From positions 372,001 through 436,000 of the forward strand of contig NZ_CP027666.1 of NCBI RefSeq assembly GCF_003008535.1: a stretch of DNA of 64,000 nt, in the 5' to 3' direction. This DNA comes from Ottowia oryzae. Its GTDB lineage: Bacteria > Pseudomonadota > Gammaproteobacteria > Burkholderiales > Burkholderiaceae_C. Every line of letters starts with the position of its first letter. Positions within the stretch are counted from its first letter, which is position 1. Shown here in pieces: positions 16,935 through 26,033 of this stretch. The notes below the pieces were generated by a model that ran no database searches, was not told the DNA's origin, and saw nothing but the letters and a program-made list of their open reading frames with translations. Both the position numbers and the translations under genes were made by a program.

Positions 16935-19900
16935 TCACCACGCGTCTACAAAAGGCTGGGCAGCGCCCACCGCCGCCGTGGCGCTGGCCAGGCCGCGTGC
17001 CAGCCAGGCGCGGGTGTCGGCCGGGTCGATCACGGCGTCGATCTCCAGCGTCTGCGCCATGCTCATCGCTTCGCCGTTGGCATATTGGCGCGCCACGAGT
17101 TGCTGGAACAGCGCATCGCGCTCGGCGCCCTCGGGCACCGCTTCCAGCTCTTTCCTGAAGCCCAGGCGCACCGCGCCTTCCAGCCCCATGGCGCCGAATT
17201 CGCCGGTGGGCCAGGCGATGTTGAACACCGGCGCGTCGAAGCCGCCCGCCGTCATGGCCTGCGCGCCCAGGCCGTAGCCCTTGCGCAGCACCACCGAGAA
17301 GTACGGCACGCGCAGGTGCGAGGCGATCATGAACATGCGGCTGGTGTGGCGCACCTGGGCCTTCGTCTCGATCTCGGGCCCGACCATGAAGCCGGGTGTG
17401 TCGACCAGCGCGACGATGGGCAGGCCGTGCGCGTTGGCCAGTTGCATGAAGCGCGCTGCCTTGTCGGCCGCGTCGGGGTCGATGGCGCCGCCCAGGTGGT
17501 GCGGGTTGTTGGCCAGCACCGCCACGGGGCGGCCTTCCACGCGCGCCAGGCCGGTGACCATGCCGGCGCCAAAGCCGGCGCGCAGCTCCAGCCAGCTGCC
17601 GGTGTCGAACAGGCCGCGCGCCACGGCGCGCACGTCGTACACGCGCAGGCGGTTTTCGGGGATGGCGTGGCGCAGCCGGCGCTGGTCGGCGCACTGCCAA
17701 TCGGCCACGCTGCCCTGGAAGTAGCCGAGGTACTGGCGCGCCGTGGCCACGGCTTCGGCCTCATCCTGCACCAGCACGTCGATCACCCCGCTGGCGCTTT
17801 GCACGTCGGCCGGGCCGATCTGCTCGGGCGCGAAGCTGCCCAGGCCGCCGCCTTCGATCATGGCCGGCCCGCCCATGCCGATGTTGCTGACGCGCGTGGC
17901 GATGATGGCGTCGCAGCAGCCCAGCAGCGCCGCGTTGCCCGCAAAGCAGCGGCCATGCACCACGCCCACCACCGGCACCTTGCCCGACAGCGCGGCGAAC
18001 TGGCTGAAGGTGTGGTTGTTCAGCCCGGCGAGGATGGGCATGTCCACGTCGCCCGGCCGGCCGCCGCCGCCTTCGGCGAACAGCACCAGCGGAATGCGCA
18101 GCTGGTGCGCCAGCGCCAGCAGGCGGTCTTTCTTGTGGTGGTTGCGCCAGCCCTGCGTGCCGGCCAGCACGGTGTAGTCGTAGGCCATGATGGCGCAGCG
18201 CGACCGCTCTGGCCCGAACAGCGCCTCGTTCACGCTGCCAATGCCGGTGACCATGCCGTCGGCCGGGGTGTTGGCGACCAGGTCTTCCAGCGTGCGGCGG
18301 GTGCGCTGCGCGGCGATGGCCAGCGCGCCATATTCAATGAAGTTTCCGGCCCTGGCCGGCGTGGCACCTGCGGTGGCAGCTTCACTTTCTGTAGCATGCA
18401 GCTCACACAGATCAGCGATGTTTTCGCGCGCGCTGCGCCCGCCCTGCGCGTGGCGCCTGGCCATGGCGGCGGGGCGGTTGGCGTCCAGTGTGAAGGCGTG
18501 CCGGTCGATCACGCGCTGCAGGTCGGGGCGCGGTTGGTCCAGGTCCACCTCTTCGGCCACGGCGGTGGCCACGCCTTGCGCATCCACCGTCGCCAGCCGC
18601 ACCAGCGCCTGCCCTTCCACGAGGAATTCGCCGGGCTGCGCAGGCAGCGCCACCACGCGGGCGGCGATGGGCGCGTGCAGCACGTGTTCCATCTTCATGG
18701 CTTCCAGCACGCCCAGCGTGGCGCCGGCGGGCACCACGTCGCCCACGGCCACTTCCCACTGCACCAGCTTGGCGGCCATGGGGGCACGCACCAACGTGCT
18801 GCCGTCGGTGGGGTCGGCTTCTTGCGCGAGGGCGGCGCCGATGGGGGCGGGCGCGGCGGCTTCGGAGCTGCGCGCGGCCAGGGCTTCGGCGGCTTGCAGC
18901 AGCGTGGGCAACTCGCGTTCCACAAAGCGGTTGTCCACCGCCTGGCTGGCGGTCTCGGGCCGGTCGGCCAGGGCGCGCAGCAGCGGCAGGTTGGTGGCGA
19001 TTCCGCCGATGCCGAATTCCGCCAGCGCGCCGCGCGAACGCCGCAGCGCGGCGGCAAAATCGCTGGACGGATGGTGCACGATCAGCTTGGCCAGCAGCGT
19101 GTCGTAATGCGGCGACGGCGCCAGCCCCGCGCGGCCATGCGTATCCACGCGCACGCCGGGGCCACTGGGCAGATCAAAGCGCTGCAGGCTGCCGCTGGCA
19201 GGGCGCGCCTGGCCGTCGGCGGTGAGTGTTTCGGCGTTGATGCGCCACTGGATGGCGTGCCCGCGCACAGGCACCGGCACGCCGGGCGCCAGGCCCAGAT
19301 CGGCCAGCGTGCGGCCCTGCGCCACGCCCAGTTGCAACTGCACCAGGTCCAGCCCCGTCACGGCTTCGGTGATGGTGTGTTCCACCTGCAGACGCGCGTT
19401 GGCTTCGATAAAAACGGAAGGGAGGGCGGCACTGTTTTCGTCCACCAAAAACTCAAAGGTGCCCAGGCTGCGGTAGCCCACGGCGCGCGCCATGCGCAGC
19501 GCGGCGCTGGCGATCTGCTCACGCAGTGCGGGGCTCAGCGTGGGGCTGGGGGCGATTTCCACCAGCTTCTGAAAGCGCCGCTGCAGCGTGCATTCGCGCT
19601 CACCCAGCGCGACCACCTGCGCGCCATCGCCGATCACCTGCACCTCGATGTGGCGCGCGCGGGGCATGAAGCGTTCGACGTACACGCCCTCCACGCCGAA
19701 GGCGGCCTTGGCTTCGGAGCGGCAGCGCGCCCAGCTGGCGGCCACGTCTTCGGCGCGCTCGACCACGCGCATGCCGCGCCCACCGCCGCCGCCCACGGCC
19801 TTGATGATCATGGCCGCGCCGTCGGCCGCCTGCGCCGCAAAGAACGCCGCCGCCTCTTCCAGCGTGACGGCGTGGTCGATGCCCGGCATGCACGGCACGG

Positions 19901-20288
19901 CTTCGGCAGCGGCCAGCGCGCGGGCGCGGGCCTTGTCGCCAAACAACGCGAGCTGCTCCGGCTCGGGGCCGATGAAGACAAGCCCGGCGGCCGCGCAGGC
20001 GCGGGCGAAGTCGGCCTGCTCACTCAAGAAGCCCCAGCCGGGGTGCACCGCGTCGGCGCCGTGCGCGCGGGCGATGGCGATGACGGCCGCCGCATCCAGA
20101 TAGGCCGCAGGCCCGCTGGCGGCCAGTGGCACGGCTTCATCGGCCAGCTGCACATGCAGCGCCTCGGCATCGTCTTGCGCATAGACGGCCAGGCTGGCGA
20201 TACCCGCGTCGCGCAGGGCGTGGATCAGGCGCACGGCCACCTCGCCACGGTTGGCAATCAGGACTTTGTGGAACGCGGTGGAAGACAT
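16935..20288 (-). CDS. Single-chain biotin-dependent acyl-CoA carboxylase (BC-BCCP-CT)
   Basis: 1117 residues combining all three activities. Biotin carboxylase: IANRGEVAVRLIHALRDAG, HPGWGFLSEQ, the ATP-grasp loop IKAVGGGGGRGM and FIEANARLQVEHTITE (about 1-460). Biotin carrier: EAMKMEH with biotinyl Lys532. Carboxyltransferase of the propionyl/methylcrotonyl type: about 600-1117, including AEGGGGRPGD, GRCFAGNAAL and VDTPGFMVGPE. This is the layout of single-chain long-chain acyl-CoA carboxylases described in actinobacteria and proteobacteria; substrate unknown. Around residues 626-645, HATESEAATAGATPARA is repeat-derived (18358-18415). Downstream of the binding protein and acyl-CoA ligase genes on the same strand. 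Confidence 0.93.
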   Translation of the reverse strand: MSSTAFHKVLIANRGEVAVRLIHALRDAGIASLAVYAQDDAEALHVQLADEAVPLAASGPAAYLDAAAVIAIARAHGADAVHPGWGFLSEQADFARACAAAGLVFIGPEPEQLALFGDKARARALAAAEAVPCMPGIDHAVTLEEAAAFFAAQAADGAAMIIKAVGGGGGRGMRVVERAEDVAASWARCRSEAKAAFGVEGVYVERFMPRARHIEVQVIGDGAQVVALGERECTLQRRFQKLVEIAPSPTLSPALREQIASAALRMARAVGYRSLGTFEFLVDENSAALPSVFIEANARLQVEHTITEAVTGLDLVQLQLGVAQGRTLADLGLAPGVPVPVRGHAIQWRINAETLTADGQARPASGSLQRFDLPSGPGVRVDTHGRAGLAPSPHYDTLLAKLIVHHPSSDFAAALRRSRGALAEFGIGGIATNLPLLRALADRPETASQAVDNRFVERELPTLLQAAEALAARSSEAAAPAPIGAALAQEADPTDGSTLVRAPMAAKLVQWEVAVGDVVPAGATLGVLEAMKMEHVLHAPIAARVVALPAQPGEFLVEGQALVRLATVDAQGVATAVAEEVDLDQPRPDLQRVIDRHAFTLDANRPAAMARRHAQGGRSARENIADLCELHATESEAATAGATPARAGNFIEYGALAIAAQRTRRTLEDLVANTPADGMVTGIGSVNEALFGPERSRCAIMAYDYTVLAGTQGWRNHHKKDRLLALAHQLRIPLVLFAEGGGGRPGDVDMPILAGLNNHTFSQFAALSGKVPVVGVVHGRCFAGNAALLGCCDAIIATRVSNIGMGGPAMIEGGGLGSFAPEQIGPADVQSASGVIDVLVQDEAEAVATARQYLGYFQGSVADWQCADQRRLRHAIPENRLRVYDVRAVARGLFDTGSWLELRAGFGAGMVTGLARVEGRPVAVLANNPHHLGGAIDPDAADKAARFMQLANAHGLPIVALVDTPGFMVGPEIETKAQVRHTSRMFMIASHLRVPYFSVVLRKGYGLGAQAMTAGGFDAPVFNIAWPTGEFGAMGLEGAVRLGFRKELEAVPEGAERDALFQQLVARQYANGEAMSMAQTLEIDAVIDPADTRAWLARGLASATAAVGAAQPFVDAW

Positions 20289-20465
20289 GGGATGCTATGT
20301 TTTATGAAGCTGCTTGCGCACCACCAGACTGCGCTGGCGGCCTTTTTGATGCAAGGTTGGCACGCCGCGACACGGCCGCTACCACGCTGCACGGGCAGTG
20401 CGGCCAGGCGGCGCGACAAGGCGGCAGGCCGGGCGGCTGAACCCGGCTTGGCCGGCCGCGCGGCT

Positions 20466-21668
20466 TTATTTCTTGACCAGGGGACATTCGCTCAGTGCGC
20501 GCGGCAGGAAGGCCTGCTCACCCGTGAACCGTTTGACCACGCTGACCAGATCGTCCTTGCTTTTCATCTGGCCGGGCGCCTTCGCTTCAGCGTAGATCAT
20601 GTCGCGCATCAGGCGGCCGTCTTCGCGGATGCGCGCGCCGTGGGTGTAGAAGTCTTCCACCGGCGTGTCGCGCATCTTGGCCAGCACTGCCTTGGCGTCG
20701 GTGGTGCCCGCCGCCTGCACGGCGTTCAGGTAGTGCAGCACGGCGCTGTAGACGTTGGCCTGCAGGTCGGTGGGCAGCTTGCCCTGCGACTTGCGAAAGC
20801 GCTCGGTCCAGGCGCGCGTGGCGGCGTTTTCGTCCCAGTAGAAGCTCATCACCAGCGGAAAGCCCTGCGCCGTCTGGTTGGTGAGCGCCACCACGTCGGC
20901 CGTGGTCAGCGCAAAGGGAATCACCTTTTGTTTGGTCTTGCGGATCTGGAATTCATCGGCCTGCTTGATGGCGTTCAGCAGATCGGTGCCGCCGCCCAGA
21001 ATGCCGATGTTGTCGGCCTTGGACGCCTGGGCTTGCAGCAGGTACGAGCTGAAATCGGTGGACCCCAACGGAAAACGCACCGCGCCCAGCACCTTGCCGC
21101 CCTGCGCCTCAACGGCTGCGCGGGCGTCTTTCTCCAGACTGTGGCCCGCTGCGTAGTCCACGGTCAGGAAGTACCAGGATTCGGGCTTGCCCTTGTACGC
21201 GCCCTTGACCGTGAGGTTGGCCAGCGCGTAGCCGTCGCCACCCCATTGCAGCCCGTTGGTCGCACAGGACTTGCCGGTGACCTCCGCCGTGTTGACGGAC
21301 GAGATCAGCACCTTGTTCTTTTCTTGCGCGAGCCGCTGCACCGCCAGCGCCACGCCCGAGTTGTAGATGTCGAACACGGCATCTACGCCTTCGGCGTCGT
21401 ACCAGCGGCGGGCGATGGCCGAGCCGACATCCGGCTTGTGCTGATGGTCTGCGGCCACCAGCTCGACAGGCTTGCCCAGCACCGGGCCGCCGACATCCTC
21501 GATCGCCATGCGCGCAGCGGCCACCGCGCCCGGGCCGGTGACGCTGGAATACGGGCCGCCCTGGTCGTTCAGGACGCCGATCTTCACGGCCTTGGTCTGC
21601 GCCAGGGCAAATGGCGCCTGCGTGAGCACCAGCAAGGCGGCGCTTGCCAGGAGGATTCTCAGCTTCAT
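20466..21668 (-). CDS. Branched-chain amino-acid type ABC transporter substrate-binding protein
   Basis: 400 residues from MKLRILLASAALLVLTQAP, a clear signal peptide ending AQTKA. The mature protein is a type I periplasmic binding protein: KIGVLNDQGGPYSSVTGPG, AARMAIEDVGGPVLGKPVEL, FDIYNSGVALAVQ and GKPESWYFLTVDYAAGHSL. GGAGACAAC lies before the ATG. No permease or ATPase genes are nearby, so it is an orphan receptor. Its place between an acyl-CoA ligase and an acyl-CoA carboxylase suggests the ligand is a carboxylic acid, not necessarily an amino acid (inference). Confidence 0.92.
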   Translation of the reverse strand: MKLRILLASAALLVLTQAPFALAQTKAVKIGVLNDQGGPYSSVTGPGAVAAARMAIEDVGGPVLGKPVELVAADHQHKPDVGSAIARRWYDAEGVDAVFDIYNSGVALAVQRLAQEKNKVLISSVNTAEVTGKSCATNGLQWGGDGYALANLTVKGAYKGKPESWYFLTVDYAAGHSLEKDARAAVEAQGGKVLGAVRFPLGSTDFSSYLLQAQASKADNIGILGGGTDLLNAIKQADEFQIRKTKQKVIPFALTTADVVALTNQTAQGFPLVMSFYWDENAATRAWTERFRKSQGKLPTDLQANVYSAVLHYLNAVQAAGTTDAKAVLAKMRDTPVEDFYTHGARIREDGRLMRDMIYAEAKAPGQMKSKDDLVSVVKRFTGEQAFLPRALSECPLVKK

Positions 21669-21909
21669 GACGTTGTCTCCGATGTAATTGGCTAGCCAGC
21701 GCTTATGTGGCCTGGGCTGACTGCTATCTTTTTTAAATCTGAATCGTTCACGGGGCGGTGGGTAAGCGGGTGGCGGTGTTCGTCCTGGTGCGCGTCCTCG
21801 TCCTTTTTTGCAGCGGTTGGCGTGTGCACTGGGGCGGCGAGGCGTGTGAGCGGCGCTGTGCGCTGGCGCCGGCGCTGGCGGCGCGCCCCTCCGCGCCTGT
21901 CCAGGCTGC

Positions 21910-23517
21910 TCAGGCCTCATCCTTGAGCAGGCGGCGCAGCACCTTGCCGGCGCCTGTGGAAGGCAGTGCGTCGATGAAGCGCACGTGCCGGGGCACCTTG
22001 TAGGGCGCCATGTTGTCGCGGCACCAGGCCACCAGCGCGTCGGCGTCCAGCGCCGTGCCGGCTTTCTTGACGATGAAGGCTTTCACCACCTCGCCCTTGT
22101 CGGCGTCGGGCTCGGCCAGCACGGCGGCCTGGGCCACGGCCGGGTGCTTGATGAGGATGCTCTCCACCTCTTCGGGGAACACGCTGTAGCCGGAGACCTT
22201 GATCATCTCCTTGGTGCGGCCGATGAAGGTGAGGTAACCCTCGTCGTCCAGGCGGCCCATGTCGCCGGTCCAGACCCAGCCGTCTTTCAGCGCCTTGGCG
22301 GTTGCCTCTGGCTTCTTCCAGTAGCCCTTGAAGTTGCCGGCCGACAGCAGCGTGATTTCGCCCACGTCGCCCGTGGCTTTCTCGGCGCCGGTGTCGGGGT
22401 CGACGATGCGGATGGCGACACCCGGCATGGGCCGCCCGTGCGTGCCCCAGCGGATGGCGTCGTGCGGCATGCCAGTGTCCATCGTGTGCGTCTCCGACAG
22501 GCCGTAGGCCGCCTCGTACGACACGCACGGCCCGCGCGTAAACGCCTGCCACTGCCGGGCCAGCGCCTCGGTGAAGGTGATGCCAAAGCTGGTGACCGGG
22601 TTGCGCTGCAGGCTGCGCAGGTCGAACCGCGCCGCATCGGGCACCTGCATGCAGGCCACGTTCATCGGCGCGATGGAATACCAGTGCGTGACCTGGTAGC
22701 GGTCGATGGCCTGCAACACAGCCACCGGGTCAAAGCGGAACAACAACACCTGCGTGGCACCTGCAAGGATGGGCGTGTTCACGCCGAGCAGCATGCCCGC
22801 GATGTGGTACAGCGGTGCGACCGACAAGGCAATGTGGCCGTCCGCTAGACCGAAGTTGTCTACGGTGACCCCGGTTTTGAAGCGTGCGTTGCCGTAGCTC
22901 AGCATGGCGCCCTTGGGCAGGCCGGTGGTGCCGCTGGTGTAGGTCATCAGCGCCACATCGTCCATGCCCACGTTGACCGGGGCGGGGCGCTCGCCGCGTT
23001 CGGCCCCTGCGCGGGCGGTGGCCAGCAGGTCGATGCAATCAGGGGGCAGTGGCGCGGGCGCCGCCTGTAGTTCCGGCGGCACCGGCAGCGTGGGCGCCTC
23101 GGGCAGCAGATCGGCATAGCGCACCGCCAGCACGTGCCGCAAGGCCGTGTCGGCCCGCACCTGTTCGACGATCGGCAGCAGGTTGTCGGCCGCGATGATG
23201 ACCTGCGCACCCAGATCGCTGAGCTGGTACTGCAACTCGTGCGCCTTGTTCAGCGGGCCGCAGGGGCAAACCACTGCGCCGATCTTCTGGATAGCGTAGT
23301 GCGCCACGACATACTGCGGGCAGTTGTTCATGAACAGGGCCACGGGCGCGCCACGCTGCACGCCCAGGCCCTGCAGGTGCGCGGCCAGCGCGTCGCTCCA
23401 GGCGTCCAGCTCTTGCCAGGTGATGGCGCGGCCGTACCAGATCAGCGCGGGGTGGTCGGGCCGCTGGCGCGCATGGGCGCGCAGATACTCGTGCAAAGGC
23501 TGGTCTGGGGTGGTCAA
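21910..23517 (-). CDS. AMP-forming acyl-CoA ligase
   Basis: 535 residues, ANL superfamily. MTYTSGTTGLPKGAMLSYG is the phosphate loop, GYLTFIGRTKEMIKVSGYSV the A8 hinge, and LPSTGAGKVLRRLLKDE carries the catalytic Lys. Activates a carboxylic acid to acyl-CoA via acyl-AMP. The start is TTG (reading MTTPDQPLHEYL), with GGAG six bases upstream. First gene of a minus-strand unit with the binding protein and carboxylase; its 5' flank holds the TetR operators. Substrate unknown; similarity is to long-chain or aromatic acyl-CoA ligases. Confidence 0.92.
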   Translation of the reverse strand: MTTPDQPLHEYLRAHARQRPDHPALIWYGRAITWQELDAWSDALAAHLQGLGVQRGAPVALFMNNCPQYVVAHYAIQKIGAVVCPCGPLNKAHELQYQLSDLGAQVIIAADNLLPIVEQVRADTALRHVLAVRYADLLPEAPTLPVPPELQAAPAPLPPDCIDLLATARAGAERGERPAPVNVGMDDVALMTYTSGTTGLPKGAMLSYGNARFKTGVTVDNFGLADGHIALSVAPLYHIAGMLLGVNTPILAGATQVLLFRFDPVAVLQAIDRYQVTHWYSIAPMNVACMQVPDAARFDLRSLQRNPVTSFGITFTEALARQWQAFTRGPCVSYEAAYGLSETHTMDTGMPHDAIRWGTHGRPMPGVAIRIVDPDTGAEKATGDVGEITLLSAGNFKGYWKKPEATAKALKDGWVWTGDMGRLDDEGYLTFIGRTKEMIKVSGYSVFPEEVESILIKHPAVAQAAVLAEPDADKGEVVKAFIVKKAGTALDADALVAWCRDNMAPYKVPRHVRFIDALPSTGAGKVLRRLLKDEA

Positions 23518-23582
23518 GGCTGTCTCCGCGGATCTGGCGCGGGCACAATGCGCCGCGCCGCTTCCTTTGTTTCAGCCAATAT

Positions 23583-23617
23583 ATACCGATTGGTAGTATT
23601 TTTCTACCCATCGGTAT
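23583..23617. promoter_or_regulatory. Paired TetR-type operator in divergent promoter
   Basis: ATACCGATTGGTAG (23583-23596) and CTACCCATCGGTAT (23604-23617) are inverted copies matching at 13 of 14 positions, 7 bases apart. Each arm is itself nearly palindromic (ACCGATTGGT, ACCCATCGGT). It lies between the ligase and TetR genes and is unusually AT-rich, so it probably covers both promoters. Confidence 0.85.
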
Positions 23618-23652
23618 AACCTGAGCGACCAGACCATCCCGCAGCCCACCCC

Positions 23653-24300
23653 GTGAGTCCCGACCAAGCACCCAGCGCGCCCGCCCAAGGGCGCCAGAAA
23701 TCCAGCACGCCGGGCACCGACGCCAAGCGCGCGCAGATCCTGAGCACGGCCGAGCGCCTTTTTCACGCGCAGGGCTATGCGCACACCACGATGGAGCAGA
23801 TCGTGCGTGAGCTGGGTGTGACCAAGCCCTACGTCTACTACTACTTTCGCAACAAGCAGGAGATCTTTGAAACCCTGTCCTGGGCGCCCACGGTGGAGTG
23901 CTTCACCAGCATGGATTTCGCCGACGGCGACCCACGCCCCGCGCACGAGAAAGTCATGGCCGGGCTGGAAAGGCTGATTCGCGCCACCATCGCGGGCTAC
24001 CCGGCAGCGTTCTTCCCCTACCGCGAGCCGCAGGTGTATCGCCCCGAATACATGGCCGCGCAAAAGCGCATCGCCGAGCACTTCTACGAGCGCCTTTGCC
24101 ACCTGCTCGAGCAAGGCCGCGCCGACGGCAGCTTCGATTTTGATGACACCCGCGTGACCGCACAGGCCGCCTGCAGCCTCCCGGGGTTTCTGTACCACTG
24201 GTACCGCCCGGACGGGCGCTTGTCGCCAGACGCCATGGCGCAGGAACTCACCCGCCTGGCGGGCCGCGTGCTGGGGCTCAAGCGCCAGGCTTCGGGGTAA
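23653..24300 (+). CDS. TetR/AcrR family transcriptional regulator
   Basis: 215 residues, GTG start. The N-terminal helix-turn-helix is clear: AQILSTAERLFHAQGYAHTT, then MEQIVRELGVTKPYVYYYFR and NKQEIFETL. The C-terminal ligand domain (about 85-215) includes AAFFPYREPQVYRPEYM. Divergent from the acyl-CoA ligase with the operator pair between, so it likely represses that unit and itself, with an acyl-CoA or related acid as inducer (inference from TetR regulators of fatty-acid genes). Confidence 0.92.
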   Translation: MSPDQAPSAPAQGRQKSSTPGTDAKRAQILSTAERLFHAQGYAHTTMEQIVRELGVTKPYVYYYFRNKQEIFETLSWAPTVECFTSMDFADGDPRPAHEKVMAGLERLIRATIAGYPAAFFPYREPQVYRPEYMAAQKRIAEHFYERLCHLLEQGRADGSFDFDDTRVTAQAACSLPGFLYHWYRPDGRLSPDAMAQELTRLAGRVLGLKRQASG

Positions 24301-24343
24301 GGTGTCAGCGCGGCGGCCGGTGGCCCTGCGACAATCGCGCCCC

Positions 24344-25192
24344 ATGTCTCACACCTACATCCTGACCCTGTCTTGCCAGGACCGTCGCGGCATCGTGCAC
24401 GGCGTGACAGGCTTTTTGCTGGAGCGCGCCGGCAACATCGAAGAAGCCGCGCAGTTCAACGACACCGACACCGGCCTGTTCTTCATGCGTGTGCGCTTTT
24501 CGTGCCCCGCCGCCGAGCCCGATGAGTTGCGCCAGGCACTGGCCGCCTTTGCCGAGCCCTTCGGCATGACCTGGGGCCTGCACCCCGTGGCCGAGCCGAT
24601 GCGCACGGTAATCTTCGTCAGCCGCGAAGGCCATTGCCTGAACGACTTGCTGTTCCGCTGGAAAAGCGGCCTGTTGCCCGTGGACATCCGCGCCATCATC
24701 AGCAACCACCGCGACTTCTACCAGCTGGCCGCCAGCTACAACGTGCCGTTTCACCACGTCGCCATGACGAAGACGAACAAGGCGCAGGCCGAGGCGCGGC
24801 AAAAAGAGATCATTGACGCCGAGGGCGCCGAGCTGGTGGTGCTGGCCCGCTACATGCAGATCCTGTCGGACGACCTGTGCCGGCACCTGTCCGGCCGCGC
24901 CATCAACATCCACCACAGCTTCCTGCCCAGCTTCAAGGGGGCCAAGCCGTATTACCAGGCGCACGACCGCGGCGTGAAGCTGATCGGCGCCACGGCGCAC
25001 TACGTGACGGCCGACCTGGACGAAGGCCCGATCATCGAGCAAGACGTGGCCCGCGCCGACCACACCGCTACGGTGGAAGACCTGACCGCCCGCGGCCGCG
25101 ACACCGAAAGCCAAGTGCTGGCCCGCGCCGTGAAGTGGCACAGCGAGCACCGCGTGCTGCTGAACGGGCACCGCACGGTGGTGTTCAGGTAA
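24344..25192 (+). CDS. purU: Formyltetrahydrofolate deformylase
   Basis: 282 residues. Hydrolyses 10-formyltetrahydrofolate to formate and tetrahydrofolate. N-terminal ACT domain (ILTLSCQDRRGIVHGVTGFL), then the formyltransferase-like catalytic domain with INIHHSFLPSFKGAKPYYQA and GATAHYVTADLDEGPIIEQD, holding the Asn/His/Asp triad. The ATG at 24344 gives the family start MSHTYILTLSC; GACAAT lies 8 nt upstream and no Shine-Dalgarno is seen. Confidence 0.96.
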   Translation: MSHTYILTLSCQDRRGIVHGVTGFLLERAGNIEEAAQFNDTDTGLFFMRVRFSCPAAEPDELRQALAAFAEPFGMTWGLHPVAEPMRTVIFVSREGHCLNDLLFRWKSGLLPVDIRAIISNHRDFYQLAASYNVPFHHVAMTKTNKAQAEARQKEIIDAEGAELVVLARYMQILSDDLCRHLSGRAINIHHSFLPSFKGAKPYYQAHDRGVKLIGATAHYVTADLDEGPIIEQDVARADHTATVEDLTARGRDTESQVLARAVKWHSEHRVLLNGHRTVVFR

Positions 25193-25403
25193 ACGCGGCA
25201 CTGGCCACCCAATGGGCAGGTGCGCCGCCGGTGGCCAACATCGCCAGCCCGCGTTGACGGCTGGCCGCAGCGTCTAGAGATCCGTCGCAAAAAGGGGTGC
25301 GCCTAGGGCTGGCGCTGCCCGTCGCTGCCCGTCGCTGCCCGGACTATCGACGGCCATCCGGCCGCAGCGCACAATATTTCGGCGGCTGGTTCGTCTACCC
25401 CGC

Positions 25404-26000
25404 ATGGACGCCCCGTTCGGCCCGCCGCCACCCGCCCCTCTTGCCGTGCCTGCTCACCCCTCGCGCTTTTCCGAGATCGTGGCGCGGGAGCGCGCGCGCC
25501 TGGGCAACTTCATCCGCGGCCAGGTGCGCAACGCCGCCGAGGCCGAGGACATCCTGCAGGACGTGCTGCTGGAGTTCTACCTCGCCAGCGACGCCATCGA
25601 GCAAGCCGGCGCCTGGCTGTTTCGCGTTGCCAAGAACCGCATCATCGACCGCGCCCGCAAGCGCAAGGAAGCCCCGCTGCCCCTGGCCGATACGCAAGAC
25701 GGCGACGTGGGCGGCGCGGACGCCCAGCGCTGGCTGGAAGAAACCCTGCCCGACCCCGCCGCCAGCCCGGAGGCCGCCTATGCGCGGTCGGTGCTGCTGT
25801 GCGCCATCCACACCTCACTGCAAGCGCTGCCGCCGGAGCAGCGCGACGTGTTTCTCGCGCACGAAATCGATGGCCTGTCGTTCGCCGAGATGTCGGCCGA
25901 GTGGCAGGTGCCGCAGAACACCCTGCTGGCGCGCAAGCGCTACGCCGTGCTTGCGCTGCGCACGCGGCTGCAGGCGGAATACGGCGACCTGATCGTTTAA
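25404..26000 (+). CDS. ECF-type RNA polymerase sigma factor
   Basis: 198 residues. Region 2: FIRGQVRNAAEAEDILQDVL and AWLFRVAKNRIIDRARKRKE. Region 4: LPPEQRDVFLAHEIDGLSFA followed by EMSAEWQVPQNTLLARKRYA. No cytoplasmic zinc anti-sigma is encoded next to it; instead two small membrane proteins follow at 26034 and 26449, which could hold or sense for it (inference). A 211-bp gap upstream contains a 10-bp triple repeat (25311-25340) and an ACAATATTT stretch. Confidence 0.92.
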   Translation: MDAPFGPPPPAPLAVPAHPSRFSEIVARERARLGNFIRGQVRNAAEAEDILQDVLLEFYLASDAIEQAGAWLFRVAKNRIIDRARKRKEAPLPLADTQDGDVGGADAQRWLEETLPDPAASPEAAYARSVLLCAIHTSLQALPPEQRDVFLAHEIDGLSFAEMSAEWQVPQNTLLARKRYAVLALRTRLQAEYGDLIV

Positions 26001-26033
26001 CGGCAACCCCCAAGTTTTTTCCTGGAGATAAGC

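Noticed and set aside
17085..21695. 1536-residue open frame on the plus strand
   Set aside because: Antisense shadow of the acyl-CoA carboxylase and binding-protein genes; His/Gly/Arg-rich, no motif, typical of GC-rich codon bias.
25311..25340. Three copies of a 10-bp unit (CGCTGCCC with GT linkers)
   Set aside because: Too short and too GC-simple for a CRISPR or iteron claim; could be a sigma-gene leader feature but nothing supports it.
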